Below, piece after piece: positions 41,334 to 50,104 of a DNA stretch of 64,000 nt. The DNA is taken from NCBI RefSeq assembly GCF_000733765.1, contig NZ_JPOG01000001.1:2108001-2172000 (forward strand), given 5' to 3'. A program made the translations under genes and the position numbers. Within the stretch, counting starts at the first letter, position 1. Every line of letters starts with the position of its first letter. Source of the stretch: Algiphilus aromaticivorans DG1253 (lineage in GTDB: Bacteria; Pseudomonadota; Gammaproteobacteria; Nevskiales; Nevskiaceae). The notes beneath the pieces are model-generated. The model did not search any database. It saw only the letters and a list, made by a program, of their open reading frames with translations, and had not been told where the DNA came from.

Positions 41334-41936
41334 TCAATCCACTGAAAGCCGCTTGAGCGAGAATGCCCCGCGCAGCTCGCCGGCCGCATAGCCGGTGGCG
41401 CGATCGTGCGGATAGGCTGCTTCCAGGACGTCCTCGATGCCCTCGGCCCGCGCCGCGGCATCGCCGTGGCAGGCCAGGCACACGGGCTGGGTGGGAATCG
41501 CACGCATGTAGCGCGCGACCTGCCCGAGCGGCTCGTCCACCGTCTCGAAATGCTCGTAGGGGCCCGGCCCGGAATCGGCAAAGCGCGCCTCGAAGGCCGC
41601 CAGCTGCCGCTGCTCCCAGACATCGGGCATGCCCAGCATCGGGTTGCGTACGCCGCGGCTAACGCGGCGCACCTGCCAGCCGCTATCGCGCGACAGCTCG
41701 GCCGCGATCGCGGGGGCGACATCGCGACAGACGCTGACGGCCATTTCGGGGCCGCCCTCCTGCATGGCCGCGCGCAGCTCGCCCTGCAGCGTCTCTGCAA
41801 AGCGGTCGACGATCGCGCTGGCCTGCGTGGCGGCCTCCGCCGAATCGGGCGCGGCGTGCGCCGGGCCGATCAGGGTCATCACCAACAGGACAGCAGCAAG
41901 CGCATGACGCGCGGGGATGGTTGATTCGTCGGCCAT
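41334..41936 (-). CDS. DUF3365 (Tll0287-like) exported haem protein
   Basis: Protein of 200 residues from the ATG at 41936. A signal peptide ([17 protein letters not shown]) is followed by a DUF3365 domain with one c-type haem site CLACH (C153, C156, H157). [26 protein letters not shown] and [14 protein letters not shown] are family-typical. Such domains are PAS-like haem modules found alone or on sensor kinases; a redox or gas-sensing role in the periplasm is likely. The AT-rich palindrome at 42003-42022 is 67-86 nt upstream of its start and shares a motif with the prx/crp gap. Confidence 0.82.
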   Translation of the reverse strand: MADESTIPARHALAAVLLVMTLIGPAHAAPDSAEAATQASAIVDRFAETLQGELRAAMQEGGPEMAVSVCRDVAPAIAAELSRDSGWQVRRVSRGVRNPMLGMPDVWEQRQLAAFEARFADSGPGPYEHFETVDEPLGQVARYMRAIPTQPVCLACHGDAAARAEGIEDVLEAAYPHDRATGYAAGELRGAFSLKRLSVD

Positions 41937-42002
41937 GGCTCGCTCCTTACTCCGTCGGGATCGGGCGACCGTCCGACAGAATCTCGTCGAGCAAGCCACC
42001 AT

Positions 42003-42033
42003 ATATTCTATATCAAGAATATACTTATTCTAT
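42003..42033. promoter_or_regulatory. AT-rich palindromic operator upstream of the DUF3365 gene
   Basis: ATATTC (42003-42008) and GAATAT (42017-42022) are perfect arms around 8 nt, so the core is ATTC-N8-GAAT; I recall this pattern for the persulfide sensor SqrR. TATTCTAT occurs twice (42004-42011 and 42026-42033), and AGAATATACTTAT (42016-42028) matches 12 of 13 bases of AGAATATTCTTAT at 48020-48032. Confidence 0.55.
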
Positions 42034-42078
42034 AAATACAACAATTGCCGAGGCGGCCCGCCCTCGGCGCAGTCGCGC

Positions 42079-42873
42079 TCATTCGCCGCGGAATTGGGCG
42101 GGCCGTTTTTCCAGAAAGGCCTGGATGCCTTCGCGCGTGTCGGCGGAATAGCCGACTTCGGTCTGCGTACGCGCTTCCAGCGCGAGTTGGGCCTCGAAGT
42201 CGTTACCGCTACTGGCATCGAGCAAGCGCTTGATGCCGGCCAGCGCCTGCGTCGGCTGTGCGGCCAGCTGTCGCGCGCGCTCGGCAGCCTGCTCGGGCAA
42301 TGCCTCGTCGTCGTGCAGTTCGGCGATCAAGCCCCAGTCCAGCGCCGTCTGCGCATCGAGCGGCTCGCCGCTCATCATCCATTGCATCGCCCGCGCGCGG
42401 CCGATCAGGCGCGGCACAACCCAGCTGCCGCTGGCATCAGGCACCAGACCGATACGCACGAAGGCCTGCATGAAGCGCGCCGAACGCGCCGCCAATACGA
42501 TGTCCGCCGCCAGCGCGATATTGCAGCCCGCGCCTGCCGCCACGCCGTTGACCGCGGCCACCACCGGCTTGGCCATGCCGCGCATCAGGCGCAGCGTCGG
42601 GTGGTAGACGGGTTCCAGCGGCGCGCCGAAATCAATGGGTGAGTCTTTCTCGAAGGCCGGCGCCACTGCGCTCAGATCCGCGCCGGAGGAGAAACCCCGG
42701 CCATTGCCGGTCAGCAATACACAGCGGCAGGCCGGATCGTCGGCCGCCCCCTGCAGCGCGGCCTGCAATGCCTCCATCATCTCGGCGGAAAGCGCATTCA
42801 ATCGCTCCGGCCGATTCATGGTGATGGTGGTCACACCGGCTTCGGAATGCGTCAGCACCGCATCCTGCGTCAT
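42079..42873 (-). CDS. Enoyl-CoA hydratase/isomerase family protein
   Basis: Crotonase of 264 residues. NRPERLNALSAEMMEALQAA, GNGRGFSSGADLS and AVNGVAAGAGCNIALAADIV form the CoA and oxyanion sites; MQAFVRIGLVPDASGSWVVP follows as in the PaaG/2-(1,2-epoxy)-1,2-dihydrophenylacetyl isomerase group. Two ATGs are close: GGAG lies directly against the first (42879) but 6 nt before the second (42873), so the second is taken. It is an isolated minus-strand gene; a general beta-oxidation or aromatic role is possible. Confidence 0.82.
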   Translation of the reverse strand: MTQDAVLTHSEAGVTTITMNRPERLNALSAEMMEALQAALQGAADDPACRCVLLTGNGRGFSSGADLSAVAPAFEKDSPIDFGAPLEPVYHPTLRLMRGMAKPVVAAVNGVAAGAGCNIALAADIVLAARSARFMQAFVRIGLVPDASGSWVVPRLIGRARAMQWMMSGEPLDAQTALDWGLIAELHDDEALPEQAAERARQLAAQPTQALAGIKRLLDASSGNDFEAQLALEARTQTEVGYSADTREGIQAFLEKRPAQFRGE

Positions 42874-42969
42874 GGCCATCTCCGTAATTGACTTGCGTCA
42901 GCTTAGCCGAGGGCCGGCAGCCAGTGCGCCGGTTACCATTCGCAGCCCCATTCGAGCGAGTGACCGACC

Positions 42970-43530
42970 GTGCGCATCGTGCTCACCGACTTCGCCCGGC
43001 CGCGCCTGTTTCCCAGGGACGGCCGGCGCAACGCCATCCTGACCACGCCGGAGGATTTCGAGCAGCGGCTCAACAGCGAGACGCCGCTGAAAGTGCTCGA
43101 CGGCTACGCCGATTTCTGCAAGCTGCACGTGCACCGCAACTGGACGCAAACGCGCTGCGCCACGGTGCGCATCACGCCGGAGAACCAGCACCTGCTGAAA
43201 AGCGACTTTGAGGGCCGCAACGAACGCGAGCTGCCGGTACTCAATCGCTGGTTCGAGGGCGTCGAGCCGCCGGTAGCGAGCTACCTCATCGCCATTCTCT
43301 ACTCGCGCGAGCAGATGGCGAAGGAAGGTGAGCCGGTGGATGCGGATTGGGGTGTGGTCGGCTGTCTGGCCACCGCCGAGCCCGAAGAGACGCCGCTGGC
43401 ACCGATCACCATGCTGCGCAACGCGCTGGGTGTGGACGAAGGCGGCTCCGGTGTGCCGCTGGACCGCGACGCCTACATGAAGGCCGTGGCCTTCTGGCGC
43501 GAGCACGCCAACTGGCGCGACACCCGCTGA
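42970..43530 (+). CDS. DUF3228 family protein
   Basis: Protein of 186 residues with a GTG start and no strong ribosome site. It is soluble-looking, with CKLHVHRNWTQTRCATVRIT, LNRWFEGVEPPVASYLIAIL and DADWGVVGCLATAEPEETPL as conserved-looking parts. It belongs by recollection to DUF3228, for which no function is known. It is divergent from the enoyl-CoA hydratase and convergent with the deacetylase gene (22 nt apart), so the context gives no clear clue. Confidence 0.75.
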   Translation: MRIVLTDFARPRLFPRDGRRNAILTTPEDFEQRLNSETPLKVLDGYADFCKLHVHRNWTQTRCATVRITPENQHLLKSDFEGRNERELPVLNRWFEGVEPPVASYLIAILYSREQMAKEGEPVDADWGVVGCLATAEPEETPLAPITMLRNALGVDEGGSGVPLDRDAYMKAVAFWREHANWRDTR

Positions 43531-43552
43531 GCGCGCCAGCTGCGGTCAGGCT

Positions 43553-44503
43553 TCAGAAGCCGGCATCCGGCTCCATCAATGCCTGGATGTGCACGGTAGC
43601 GGCGCGCCCCAGCGCGGAAAGGTCGTAACCGCCTTCCAGCGTCGACACGGCGCGTAACCCGGCGCTGGCGCGCGTGCGGCGCAGGATCTCGCGGGTGACC
43701 CAGGCGTAGTCGTCCTCGACCAGCCGCAGCTCGGCCAGCGGATCCTCGGCGTGCGCGTCGAAGCCGGCCGAGAACAGGATCAGCTCCGGCGCGAAGCGCT
43801 TCAGCGCCGGAAACCAGCTCGCCGTCACGGCCTCGCGGAAAGCGTCGCCGCCGTCGCCCGCGCGCAGCGTGACGTTGCTCATGCTGGCGGTTTCGCGCGC
43901 CGGCCCCGCCAGCGGATACAGCGGGTACTGATACGACGAGCAGAGCAGCACGCGCGGATCGTCGCCGAGGATGTCCGCCGTGCCGTTGCCGTAGTGCACA
44001 TCGAAATCGACGACGGCCACCCGCTGCAGGCCGTGCGCCTCCAGCGCATGCAACGCGCCGACGGCTACATTGTTATAGAAGCAGAAGCCCATGGCCTGCT
44101 CGCGCTCGGCATGATGGCCCGGCGGCCGCACATTGCAGAAGGCCGCGCCCACGCTCCCGCCCAGCACGAGATCGACGGCCTGCACGGCCGCGCCGGCGGC
44201 GCGCGAGGCCGCCTCCAGCGTGTGCCGGTTCATCGCTGTGTCAGGGTCGACACGCGCCAGTGCCCCGTCCTCGGTCGGCGCCGCAGAGGCCAGTCGATCC
44301 AGATAGGGCTGCGTGTGGGCGCGCACCAACTGCTCCGGCGTCACTGGCTGTGCGTTGTTCTGCTCCAGGAAATCGAAGATCCAGGCGGCCTTGAGCCGAT
44401 CCTCAATGGCCGACACCCGCGCCGGCTGCTCGGGGTGGCCCACCCCCATTTCGTGCGCCAGGCTGGAAGGGTGCGAGATATAGGCTGTGCGTCTTGCGCT
44501 CAT
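43553..44503 (-). CDS. Histone deacetylase family (AcuC-like) protein deacylase
   Basis: Class II-like zinc deacetylase of 316 residues. Active-site elements are all present: RPPGHHAE (H130, H131), DFDVHYGNGT (D168, H170) and SAGFDAHAEDPLAEL with the third ligand Asp. The start at 44503 has a GAGGAGAG site and overlaps the stop of the Pat-type acetyltransferase gene by 4 nt, so the pair is translationally coupled. Inference: it removes the lysine acetylation put on by Pat, for example on acyl-CoA synthetases. Polyamine deacetylase activity is the main alternative. Confidence 0.85.
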   Translation of the reverse strand: MSARRTAYISHPSSLAHEMGVGHPEQPARVSAIEDRLKAAWIFDFLEQNNAQPVTPEQLVRAHTQPYLDRLASAAPTEDGALARVDPDTAMNRHTLEAASRAAGAAVQAVDLVLGGSVGAAFCNVRPPGHHAEREQAMGFCFYNNVAVGALHALEAHGLQRVAVVDFDVHYGNGTADILGDDPRVLLCSSYQYPLYPLAGPARETASMSNVTLRAGDGGDAFREAVTASWFPALKRFAPELILFSAGFDAHAEDPLAELRLVEDDYAWVTREILRRTRASAGLRAVSTLEGGYDLSALGRAATVHIQALMEPDAGF

Positions 44504-47193
44504 GCGGAACTCTCCTCGTCGAGAACCATGCTCGCACGCATGACGCCCCGCTCCTCCGGCGCGCGCCACACCCGAAAGCCGAGCTCGCGGCAGAGCCCGA
44601 GCATAGCGCCGTTGTACTCCAGCACGTCGCCGACCACCTCCCGGATGCCGCGGCTGCGCGCGTAGTCGAGGATGCGACGCATCATTCGACGCCCGATGCC
44701 CTTGCCTCGCATATCGCGCGAAAGGATGATCGCGAACTCCGCGCGCTCGTTGTCCGGTTCGGCGATCAGACGCACGACGCCGTGCAGTGGCGCCTCCCCG
44801 GGCTCGCCCAGCTCGGACAGCACCAGTGCCATCTCGCGGTCGTAGTCGATCTGCGACAGCCGCGCGGCATAGCGATGCGGCAACTGCCTCAGGAAATGAT
44901 GGAAGCGCAGATGAATCTCTTCCGGCGTGAGCTGATCGAAGCCGGCGCGCAGCATCACTTCGTCCTCCGGGCGAATGGGACGCAGCATCAGCCGGCGACC
45001 ATCGTCGAGCTGCACTTCCTCTTCCAGCTCGCGCGGATAGGGGCGGATGCAAAGCCGGTCGGCCCGGTCGGTGGCACGCACGCGGCAGCGCGCATCCAGG
45101 CCCATGGCGCCATCGGCGGTGAGCAGCAACGGGTTGATGTCCAGCTCGCGAATCTGCGGTACATCCACCGCCAGCTGGGAAAGCTTGACCAGAATCAGTG
45201 CCAGCGCCTCGCGATCCAGCGCGCCACGGCCGGAATGCGCCGTCAACAGACGCGCCACCCGCGTGCGATCGATAAGGCCATAGGCCAGCTGCATATTCAG
45301 CGGCGGCAAGGCCAGTGCCGTATCGGCGAGCAGCCGTACTGCCGTGCCGCCGTGGCCGAAGAGGAGGAGCGGACCGAAGAGTGGGTCGTCGCCGATGCCG
45401 ACGATCAGTTCCAGACCATACTGGCCAGGAATCATTGGCTGCACGAGAAAGCCCTGCACATCCAGCTCCGGATGCTCGACCGCCATACGATCACGCAACG
45501 CCGCCGTGGCCGCGCGCACGGCCTCGGCACCGTCCAGATTCAGCAGCACACCACCCGCCGCGGACTTGTGCTTCACCTGAGGCGAGACCAGCTTGACCGC
45601 GACGGGGCGCCCAATCTCGGAGGCAATGGCGGCCGCGCCTTCAGGATCCAGCGCCATACGGCCGGCAACCAGCGGAATGGCATAAGCTCGCAGCACCTGC
45701 GCGCACTGCGCCTCGCTCAGCCACTCGCAGCCATCGGCGATGGCCTCGGCCACGGCCGCACGCGCGGCCGCGACGTCCGGAACAAAGCTCTCCGGCATCG
45801 AAGGCGGTGTCTGCAGCAACTCATCCTGTACCTCGCGGTAGTGCACGAGATGCATATAGGCCGTCGCCGCCTGCGCCGGCCCGGAGTAGCTCGGCAGGCC
45901 ATGCGTGGCCAGCCAACGGCGGGCATGCGCGGCGGTGTGCGCCCCCACCCAGCTCGCCAGCACGGTGCTGCGCGGATGTGCGGCCACGGTTTCCGACACG
46001 CCCTTCGCCGAGGCGATGCTGTCGGCCACGCCTGTGGGTGAATTCAACACAAGCAGCGTCGTGGTCTCCGGCTCGGACAGCAGAATGTCGATGGCGCGCT
46101 GGTAGCGCTCGGCGTCGGCATCGCCGAGGATGTCGATCGGATTGGCGCCCGACCAGTTGGCGGGAAGCACCGCGTCCAGGCGTGCGCGCACCGCCTCCGG
46201 TAGGACTGCAAGCGCCCCGCCCTGCCCCAGCAGCGCATCCGTGGCCAGCACTCCGAGGCCACCGCCGTTGGTGAGGATGGTCAGCTGCTCCCGGTGCGGC
46301 ATCGGTCGCTCGGCGAGCAGGGCTGCCGCGTCGAAGAGACCCTCGATGTCCTGAACGCGCACGATGCCGGCGCGCCGCAGGGCCGCGTCATAGACCGCAT
46401 CCGTGCCAGCCAGGGCGCCGACATGCGTGGCGGCGGCGCGCGCGCTATCGGCAAAGCGGCCCGCCTTGACGACGATCACCGGCTTCTGGCGCGAGGCCGC
46501 ACGCGCCGCGGACATGAATTTGCGCGGCGCAGTCAGCGATTCCATATAGAGCAGGATGGCACCGGTGGCACCGTCGGCGGCGAGATAATCCAGCATGTCG
46601 CCGAAGTCGACATCGGCCATGTCGCCCAGTGACACGAGATGCGAGAAGCCGAGGCCGCGTGGCGCCGCCCAGTCGAGAACCGCCGAGATCACCGCACCCG
46701 ACTGGGCGACGAAGGCCAGACGCCCGGACGCCGGCTGCAGATGCGCGAAGCTGGCGTTCAGCCCGTTGGCGGTGGCCAGAACACCCAGACAATTCGGCCC
46801 GACGATGCGCATCATCGACGGTCGGGCGGCGGCGAGCATGCCTTGCTGCAACTGCTCGCTGGCTTCGGTGCCTAGCTCGCCGAAGCCAGCCGTGATGACA
46901 ATCGCCGCGCGCGTGCCGCGCTCGGCCAGCTCCGCGACGATGTCCGGAACGGCTTCCGGTGGTGTCGCAATCACCGCCAGATCCGGCGCCGCCGGCAGAT
47001 CTGCGATCCGCGCGTGCACCTTCTGACCGCGCAGACGCCGATGCGCCGGATTGACGAAGTCGACCGCTCCAGAGAAGCCTCCGCCCAACAGGTTGGCCGC
47101 CAGCACCGACCCCACCGACCCCTTGCGCGTGCTCGCCCCGATGAGGGCGACACGCTCGGGCCGGAAGACTGCGTCGAGATTGCGGGTGGTCAC
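44500..47193 (-). CDS. Pat-type protein lysine acetyltransferase (acyl-CoA synthetase-like plus GNAT)
   Basis: Protein of 897 residues with an ADP-forming acyl-CoA synthetase-like region (CoA-binding from VALIGASTRKGSVGSVLAAN; ligase segment ATHVGALAGTDAVYDAAL; ATP-grasp part near KLVSPQVKHKSAAGGV) and a C-terminal GNAT domain (LRPIRPEDE to ELGFRV) with the acetyl-CoA loop RGKGIG. This is the YfiQ/PatZ architecture, which acetylates and silences acyl-CoA synthetases. The AT-loop His equivalent to ADP-forming ligases is present (ATHVGALAG). It is followed by a deacetylase in a 4-nt overlap. Strong acetyl- and propionyl-CoA flux from steroid breakdown would be a sensible target. Confidence 0.87.
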   Translation of the reverse strand: MTTRNLDAVFRPERVALIGASTRKGSVGSVLAANLLGGGFSGAVDFVNPAHRRLRGQKVHARIADLPAAPDLAVIATPPEAVPDIVAELAERGTRAAIVITAGFGELGTEASEQLQQGMLAAARPSMMRIVGPNCLGVLATANGLNASFAHLQPASGRLAFVAQSGAVISAVLDWAAPRGLGFSHLVSLGDMADVDFGDMLDYLAADGATGAILLYMESLTAPRKFMSAARAASRQKPVIVVKAGRFADSARAAATHVGALAGTDAVYDAALRRAGIVRVQDIEGLFDAAALLAERPMPHREQLTILTNGGGLGVLATDALLGQGGALAVLPEAVRARLDAVLPANWSGANPIDILGDADAERYQRAIDILLSEPETTTLLVLNSPTGVADSIASAKGVSETVAAHPRSTVLASWVGAHTAAHARRWLATHGLPSYSGPAQAATAYMHLVHYREVQDELLQTPPSMPESFVPDVAAARAAVAEAIADGCEWLSEAQCAQVLRAYAIPLVAGRMALDPEGAAAIASEIGRPVAVKLVSPQVKHKSAAGGVLLNLDGAEAVRAATAALRDRMAVEHPELDVQGFLVQPMIPGQYGLELIVGIGDDPLFGPLLLFGHGGTAVRLLADTALALPPLNMQLAYGLIDRTRVARLLTAHSGRGALDREALALILVKLSQLAVDVPQIRELDINPLLLTADGAMGLDARCRVRATDRADRLCIRPYPRELEEEVQLDDGRRLMLRPIRPEDEVMLRAGFDQLTPEEIHLRFHHFLRQLPHRYAARLSQIDYDREMALVLSELGEPGEAPLHGVVRLIAEPDNERAEFAIILSRDMRGKGIGRRMMRRILDYARSRGIREVVGDVLEYNGAMLGLCRELGFRVWRAPEERGVMRASMVLDEESSA

Positions 47194-47245
47194 GGGAGCC
47201 TCGTTACGGACCTCGCATTGTGTGCAGGCCCAAGGCTACACCCCA

Positions 47246-47294
47246 CCGTGCCCGCAAGCGCAGGCACGGAAGAAGGCCGGCCGCCGCGCCGGCC
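47246..47294 (-). terminator. Double stem-loop downstream of the peroxiredoxin gene
   Basis: Read on the minus strand, GGCCGGC pairs with GCCGGCC (47275-47294) and is followed by TTCTTCC; a second stem CCGTGCC/GGCACGG lies at 47246-47269. It starts 27 nt after the prx stop, as expected for a terminator separating prx from the Pat gene. Confidence 0.5.
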
Positions 47295-47320
47295 TCCGTC
47301 CCGTTATCGTTCCGCTCGGC

Positions 47321-47947
47321 TCAGACCTTGGTCATGCGCAGATAGGGGCGAATCTCGTCCCATCCCTGCGGAAACAGATCCTTGGCCTGCTCATTGGCGA
47401 CGCTCGGCGGGATAATCACCTTGTCGCCCGGCTTCCAGTCAGCCGGACACGCCACCTTGTGCTTGTCGCCCATCTGCAGCGCATCGATGACGCGCAGGAT
47501 CTCGGTAAAGTTGCGGCCAACGCTCATCGGATAGGTCATTGTCAGCCGGATGCGCTTGTTCGGATCAATGATGAAGACCGAGCGCACCGCCGCAGTCTCG
47601 CTCTCGCCGGGGTGGATCATGCCGTAGAGCTGCGCGATCTCGTGATCCTTGTCCGCCACGATGGGGAAGCGCAGCGTCGTGTTCTGCGTGGCATTGACGT
47701 CCTCGATCCACTTCAGATGCTCTTCCACCGAATCCGTGGACAGGCCCAGCGGCTTGACGTTGCGCGCTTCGAACTCGCCGCTGAGCTGGGCGGTGCGCCC
47801 CATCTCCGTGGTGCACACCGGTGTGAAATCCGCCGGGTGGCTGAAGAAGAAGACCCAGGAAGCACCTGCCCAGTCGTGGAAATCGATGTCGCCGGTGGTG
47901 GTTGCGATCTGGAAGTTGAGTGCGATGTCGCCGAGTTTCAGATTCAT
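47321..47947 (-). CDS. 1-Cys (Prx6-type) peroxiredoxin
   Basis: Peroxiredoxin of 208 residues. The peroxidatic Cys is C45 in HPADFTPVCTTEMG, and the Prx6 landmark HKVACPADWKPGDKVIIPP is present. It reduces peroxides in the cytoplasm with an external thiol. An AGAGGAC site precedes the ATG. It diverges from the Crp/Fnr regulator across an AT-rich operator-like gap, so it may belong to the same sulfur/oxidative stress response as the MBL gene. Confidence 0.9.
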   Translation of the reverse strand: MNLKLGDIALNFQIATTTGDIDFHDWAGASWVFFFSHPADFTPVCTTEMGRTAQLSGEFEARNVKPLGLSTDSVEEHLKWIEDVNATQNTTLRFPIVADKDHEIAQLYGMIHPGESETAAVRSVFIIDPNKRIRLTMTYPMSVGRNFTEILRVIDALQMGDKHKVACPADWKPGDKVIIPPSVANEQAKDLFPQGWDEIRPYLRMTKV

Positions 47948-47992
47948 GTTGTCCTCTCTTGCTTAGGGGCCGGGCTGGTGTTTTTACATAAC

Positions 47993-48032
47993 TTCTATTA
48001 ATATTGTTATATACAAAATAGAATATTCTTAT
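47993..48032. promoter_or_regulatory. AT-rich operator region between prx and the crp/fnr-type gene
   Basis: TTCTATT (47993-47999) and AATAGAA (48017-48023) form long-range arms; AGAATATTCT (48020-48029) is a perfect 10-bp palindrome. AGAATATTCTTAT (48020-48032) and ATAGAATA (48018-48025) recur upstream of the DUF3365 gene. The region very likely carries both divergent promoters. The regulator may be the adjacent Crp/Fnr protein or an unlinked sulfide sensor. Confidence 0.55.
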
Positions 48033-48071
48033 CAGCCCGATTGAGTTCCCCTAAGCCGCACCGCCAGCATC

Positions 48072-48746
48072 ATGCCCAACGTCATAGACAAGGATTGGAT
48101 CGCGGCCTTTCCGGCTCTGCAGGCCTTGGATGAGGCGGACCTGCACAGGCTGGCTGCCGGAAGCCACCGCCTGAGCCTGCCGGCGAAGCGCACGATCTTC
48201 GGGGCCGGGACTGCGCCCGATCACCATCTGCTACTGCTCTCCGGCAACGTGCGCGTGCAACAGATCGCGGAGAACGGGCGCGAGATCGTGCTATACCGTG
48301 TCAGCGCCGGCGAGAGCTGCGTCATGACCACCGCCTTTCTGCTCGCGGGGCTGGAACATCACGCCGAGGGCATCGCCGAGACCGCAGTGGAAGCGGTCGC
48401 CGTGCCGCGCACACTCTTTGACGACATGCTCGCGCGCTCGGCGGTGTTCCGGCGCTTCGTCTTCGATACCTACTCGCGACGGATGACCGATCTCTTTCTG
48501 GTGATCGAGGAGGTGGCATTCCGGCGCCTCGACATCCGGCTGGCCCAGCTGCTGCTACGCCGAGCCGGCGACAGCAAGCACGTGCACAGCACGCATCAGC
48601 AACTGGCCACAGAGCTCGGCTCGACCCGCGAGGTGGTTTCGCGCCAGCTCCAGGAATTCCAGCGCCGCGATTGGCTTCGGCTCGGCCGCGGCGAGATCTC
48701 GCTGCTGGACACCGCAGCCATACGTGCCCTTGCCGAGACCCAATGA
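48072..48746 (+). CDS. Crp/Fnr-family transcriptional regulator
   Basis: Regulator of 224 residues: cyclic-nucleotide-type sensor barrel, dimer helix (VFRRFVFDTYSRRMTDLFLV) and winged helix-turn-helix (HQQLATELGSTREVVSRQLQ). The barrel has a single Cys in GESCVMTT (C83), a motif I recall from regulators next to persulfide dioxygenase genes; no N-terminal Fnr iron-sulfur cysteines exist. It is followed 106 nt later by the MBL gene. Likely it controls that gene, itself and perhaps prx and the DUF3365 gene in response to sulfide, persulfide or a related signal. Confidence 0.85.
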   Translation: MPNVIDKDWIAAFPALQALDEADLHRLAAGSHRLSLPAKRTIFGAGTAPDHHLLLLSGNVRVQQIAENGREIVLYRVSAGESCVMTTAFLLAGLEHHAEGIAETAVEAVAVPRTLFDDMLARSAVFRRFVFDTYSRRMTDLFLVIEEVAFRRLDIRLAQLLLRRAGDSKHVHSTHQQLATELGSTREVVSRQLQEFQRRDWLRLGRGEISLLDTAAIRALAETQ

Positions 48747-48754
48747 TGCGCATT

Positions 48755-48769
48755 GGTGACAAAGTCACC
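48755..48769. promoter_or_regulatory. Short perfect palindrome upstream of the MBL gene
   Basis: GGTGAC-AAA-GTCACC (48755-48769) starts 9 nt after the regulator stop and lies 84 nt before the MBL start. It could be an operator or a small hairpin in the transcript. Confidence 0.3.
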
Positions 48770-48852
48770 GACAGCGCGCAACCGATGCGGGAGACTGCTG
48801 CTACAGCGGCATTCACCGCAGCCATCGACAGATCGCAACCCAGGAGGTCGCC

Positions 48853-49740
48853 ATGACGCACTATCCAGTGGATACAAGCATCGAGCCCGAAGTCACCCAT
48901 TTCTTCGACCCGGACAGCAACACCTTCAGCTATGTCGTAAAGGACCCGGGCAGCAAGGCATGCGCCGTCGTCGATTCGGTGATGGACTTCGACTACGCCG
49001 CCGGTCGCACCAGCTATGAGCAGGCCGACGCCATCATCGCCTTCGTGCGCGAAAACGGGCTCGAGGTGGAATGGCTGCTCGAGACGCACGTCCACGCCGA
49101 TCATCTCTCCGCCGCGCCCTACATCCAGCAGGCGGTGGGCGGCAAGCTCGGCATCGGCGAGCAGATCACCACCGTGCAGGAGACCTTCGGCAAGATCTTC
49201 AACGCCGGCACCGAGTTCCAGCGCGACGGCAGCCAGTTCGACCGGCTCTTCCGGGACGGCGACACCTACACCATTGGCAGCATGCCGGCCGTTGCCATGC
49301 ACACGCCCGGTCACACTCCGGCCTGCATGACGCACGTCATCGGCGATGCCGCCTTCGTCGGCGACACGATCTTCATGCCCGATGCCGGCTCCGCGCGCGC
49401 GGACTTCCCGGGCGGCGACGCCGGCACGCTTTACGACTCGGTGCAGAAGATCCTGGCGCTTCCGGACGAAGTGCGCATCTTCATGTGCCACGACTACGGC
49501 CCGGATGGCCGCGAAGTCGCCTTCGAGACCAGCGTGAGCGAGGAAAAGACGCGCAACATCCACGTCGGCGCCGGCAAGAGCCGGGAAGAATTCGTGAAGA
49601 TGCGTACCGAGCGCGATGCCACCCTCGACATGCCGCGGCTCATCCTGCCCTCGCTGCAGGTGAACATGCGGGCCGGCGCCTTGCCGCCAGCCGAGGACAA
49701 CGACACGCGCTACATGAAGATTCCCTTGAACGTGCTCTGA
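48853..49740 (+). CDS. MBL-fold persulfide-dioxygenase-like protein
   Basis: Metallo-beta-lactamase fold protein of 295 residues, Blh/ETHE1-like. Metal motif THVHADH (78-84), then HTPGHT, GDTIF and CHDYGPDG; the rest of the family signature TRNIHVGAGKSREEFVKMR is clear. These enzymes oxidise glutathione persulfide to sulfite using non-haem iron. An AGGAGG site precedes the ATG. No rhodanese or sulfide:quinone reductase gene adjoins it. A general MBL hydrolase is the alternative. Confidence 0.82.
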   Translation: MTHYPVDTSIEPEVTHFFDPDSNTFSYVVKDPGSKACAVVDSVMDFDYAAGRTSYEQADAIIAFVRENGLEVEWLLETHVHADHLSAAPYIQQAVGGKLGIGEQITTVQETFGKIFNAGTEFQRDGSQFDRLFRDGDTYTIGSMPAVAMHTPGHTPACMTHVIGDAAFVGDTIFMPDAGSARADFPGGDAGTLYDSVQKILALPDEVRIFMCHDYGPDGREVAFETSVSEEKTRNIHVGAGKSREEFVKMRTERDATLDMPRLILPSLQVNMRAGALPPAEDNDTRYMKIPLNVL

Positions 49741-49777
49741 GCCGACACCGGAAGCGCCGGGGGGCGCTGCCTCATCG

Positions 49778-50047
49778 TCAACCGGGCGTGCCGATCTTCG
49801 ACGGCGGCGCGCCATCGGCGACCGAGGCGGCGCTCAGTCCGGCGGCTTCCAACCCATCAATCGCTTCACAGGCTACCGGGTCAACGACTTGCAAAGCTTC
49901 GCCGCAGTGCGCACAGCGTTTGGCGCGCACCCAGTAATCGGCGGCCACCAACGAGGGCGCCAACAGGCACTCCTGCTGCGAGCGCCAGCAGTCGATCACG
50001 CAGCGCAGCTCAACCTGACCAATGTATTGCCGATTCATGATCGACAA
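49778..50047 (-). CDS. Possible small CxxC protein
   Basis: Open frame of 89 codons. It includes CAHC (a CxxC pair) and two further cysteines (CVIDC), which could form a metal site. No ribosome site is obvious and no family is recognised. The frame lies between the MBL gene and the nitrilase-family gene with no better use for the space. It may be a real small zinc protein or chance in GC-rich DNA. Confidence 0.35.
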   Translation of the reverse strand: MSIMNRQYIGQVELRCVIDCWRSQQECLLAPSLVAADYWVRAKRCAHCGEALQVVDPVACEAIDGLEAAGLSAASVADGAPPSKIGTPG

Positions 50048-50104
50048 ATCTTAACAAGTGGTCACCGCCGCTCTCACGCCTGTCTCGGCGCTGCGCAATA
50101 GCGC

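Noticed and set aside
43553-45052. Longer 499-codon version of the deacetylase gene
   Set aside because: The extra part lies inside the Pat-type gene in another frame; the ATG at 44503 has a strong ribosome site and the family start.
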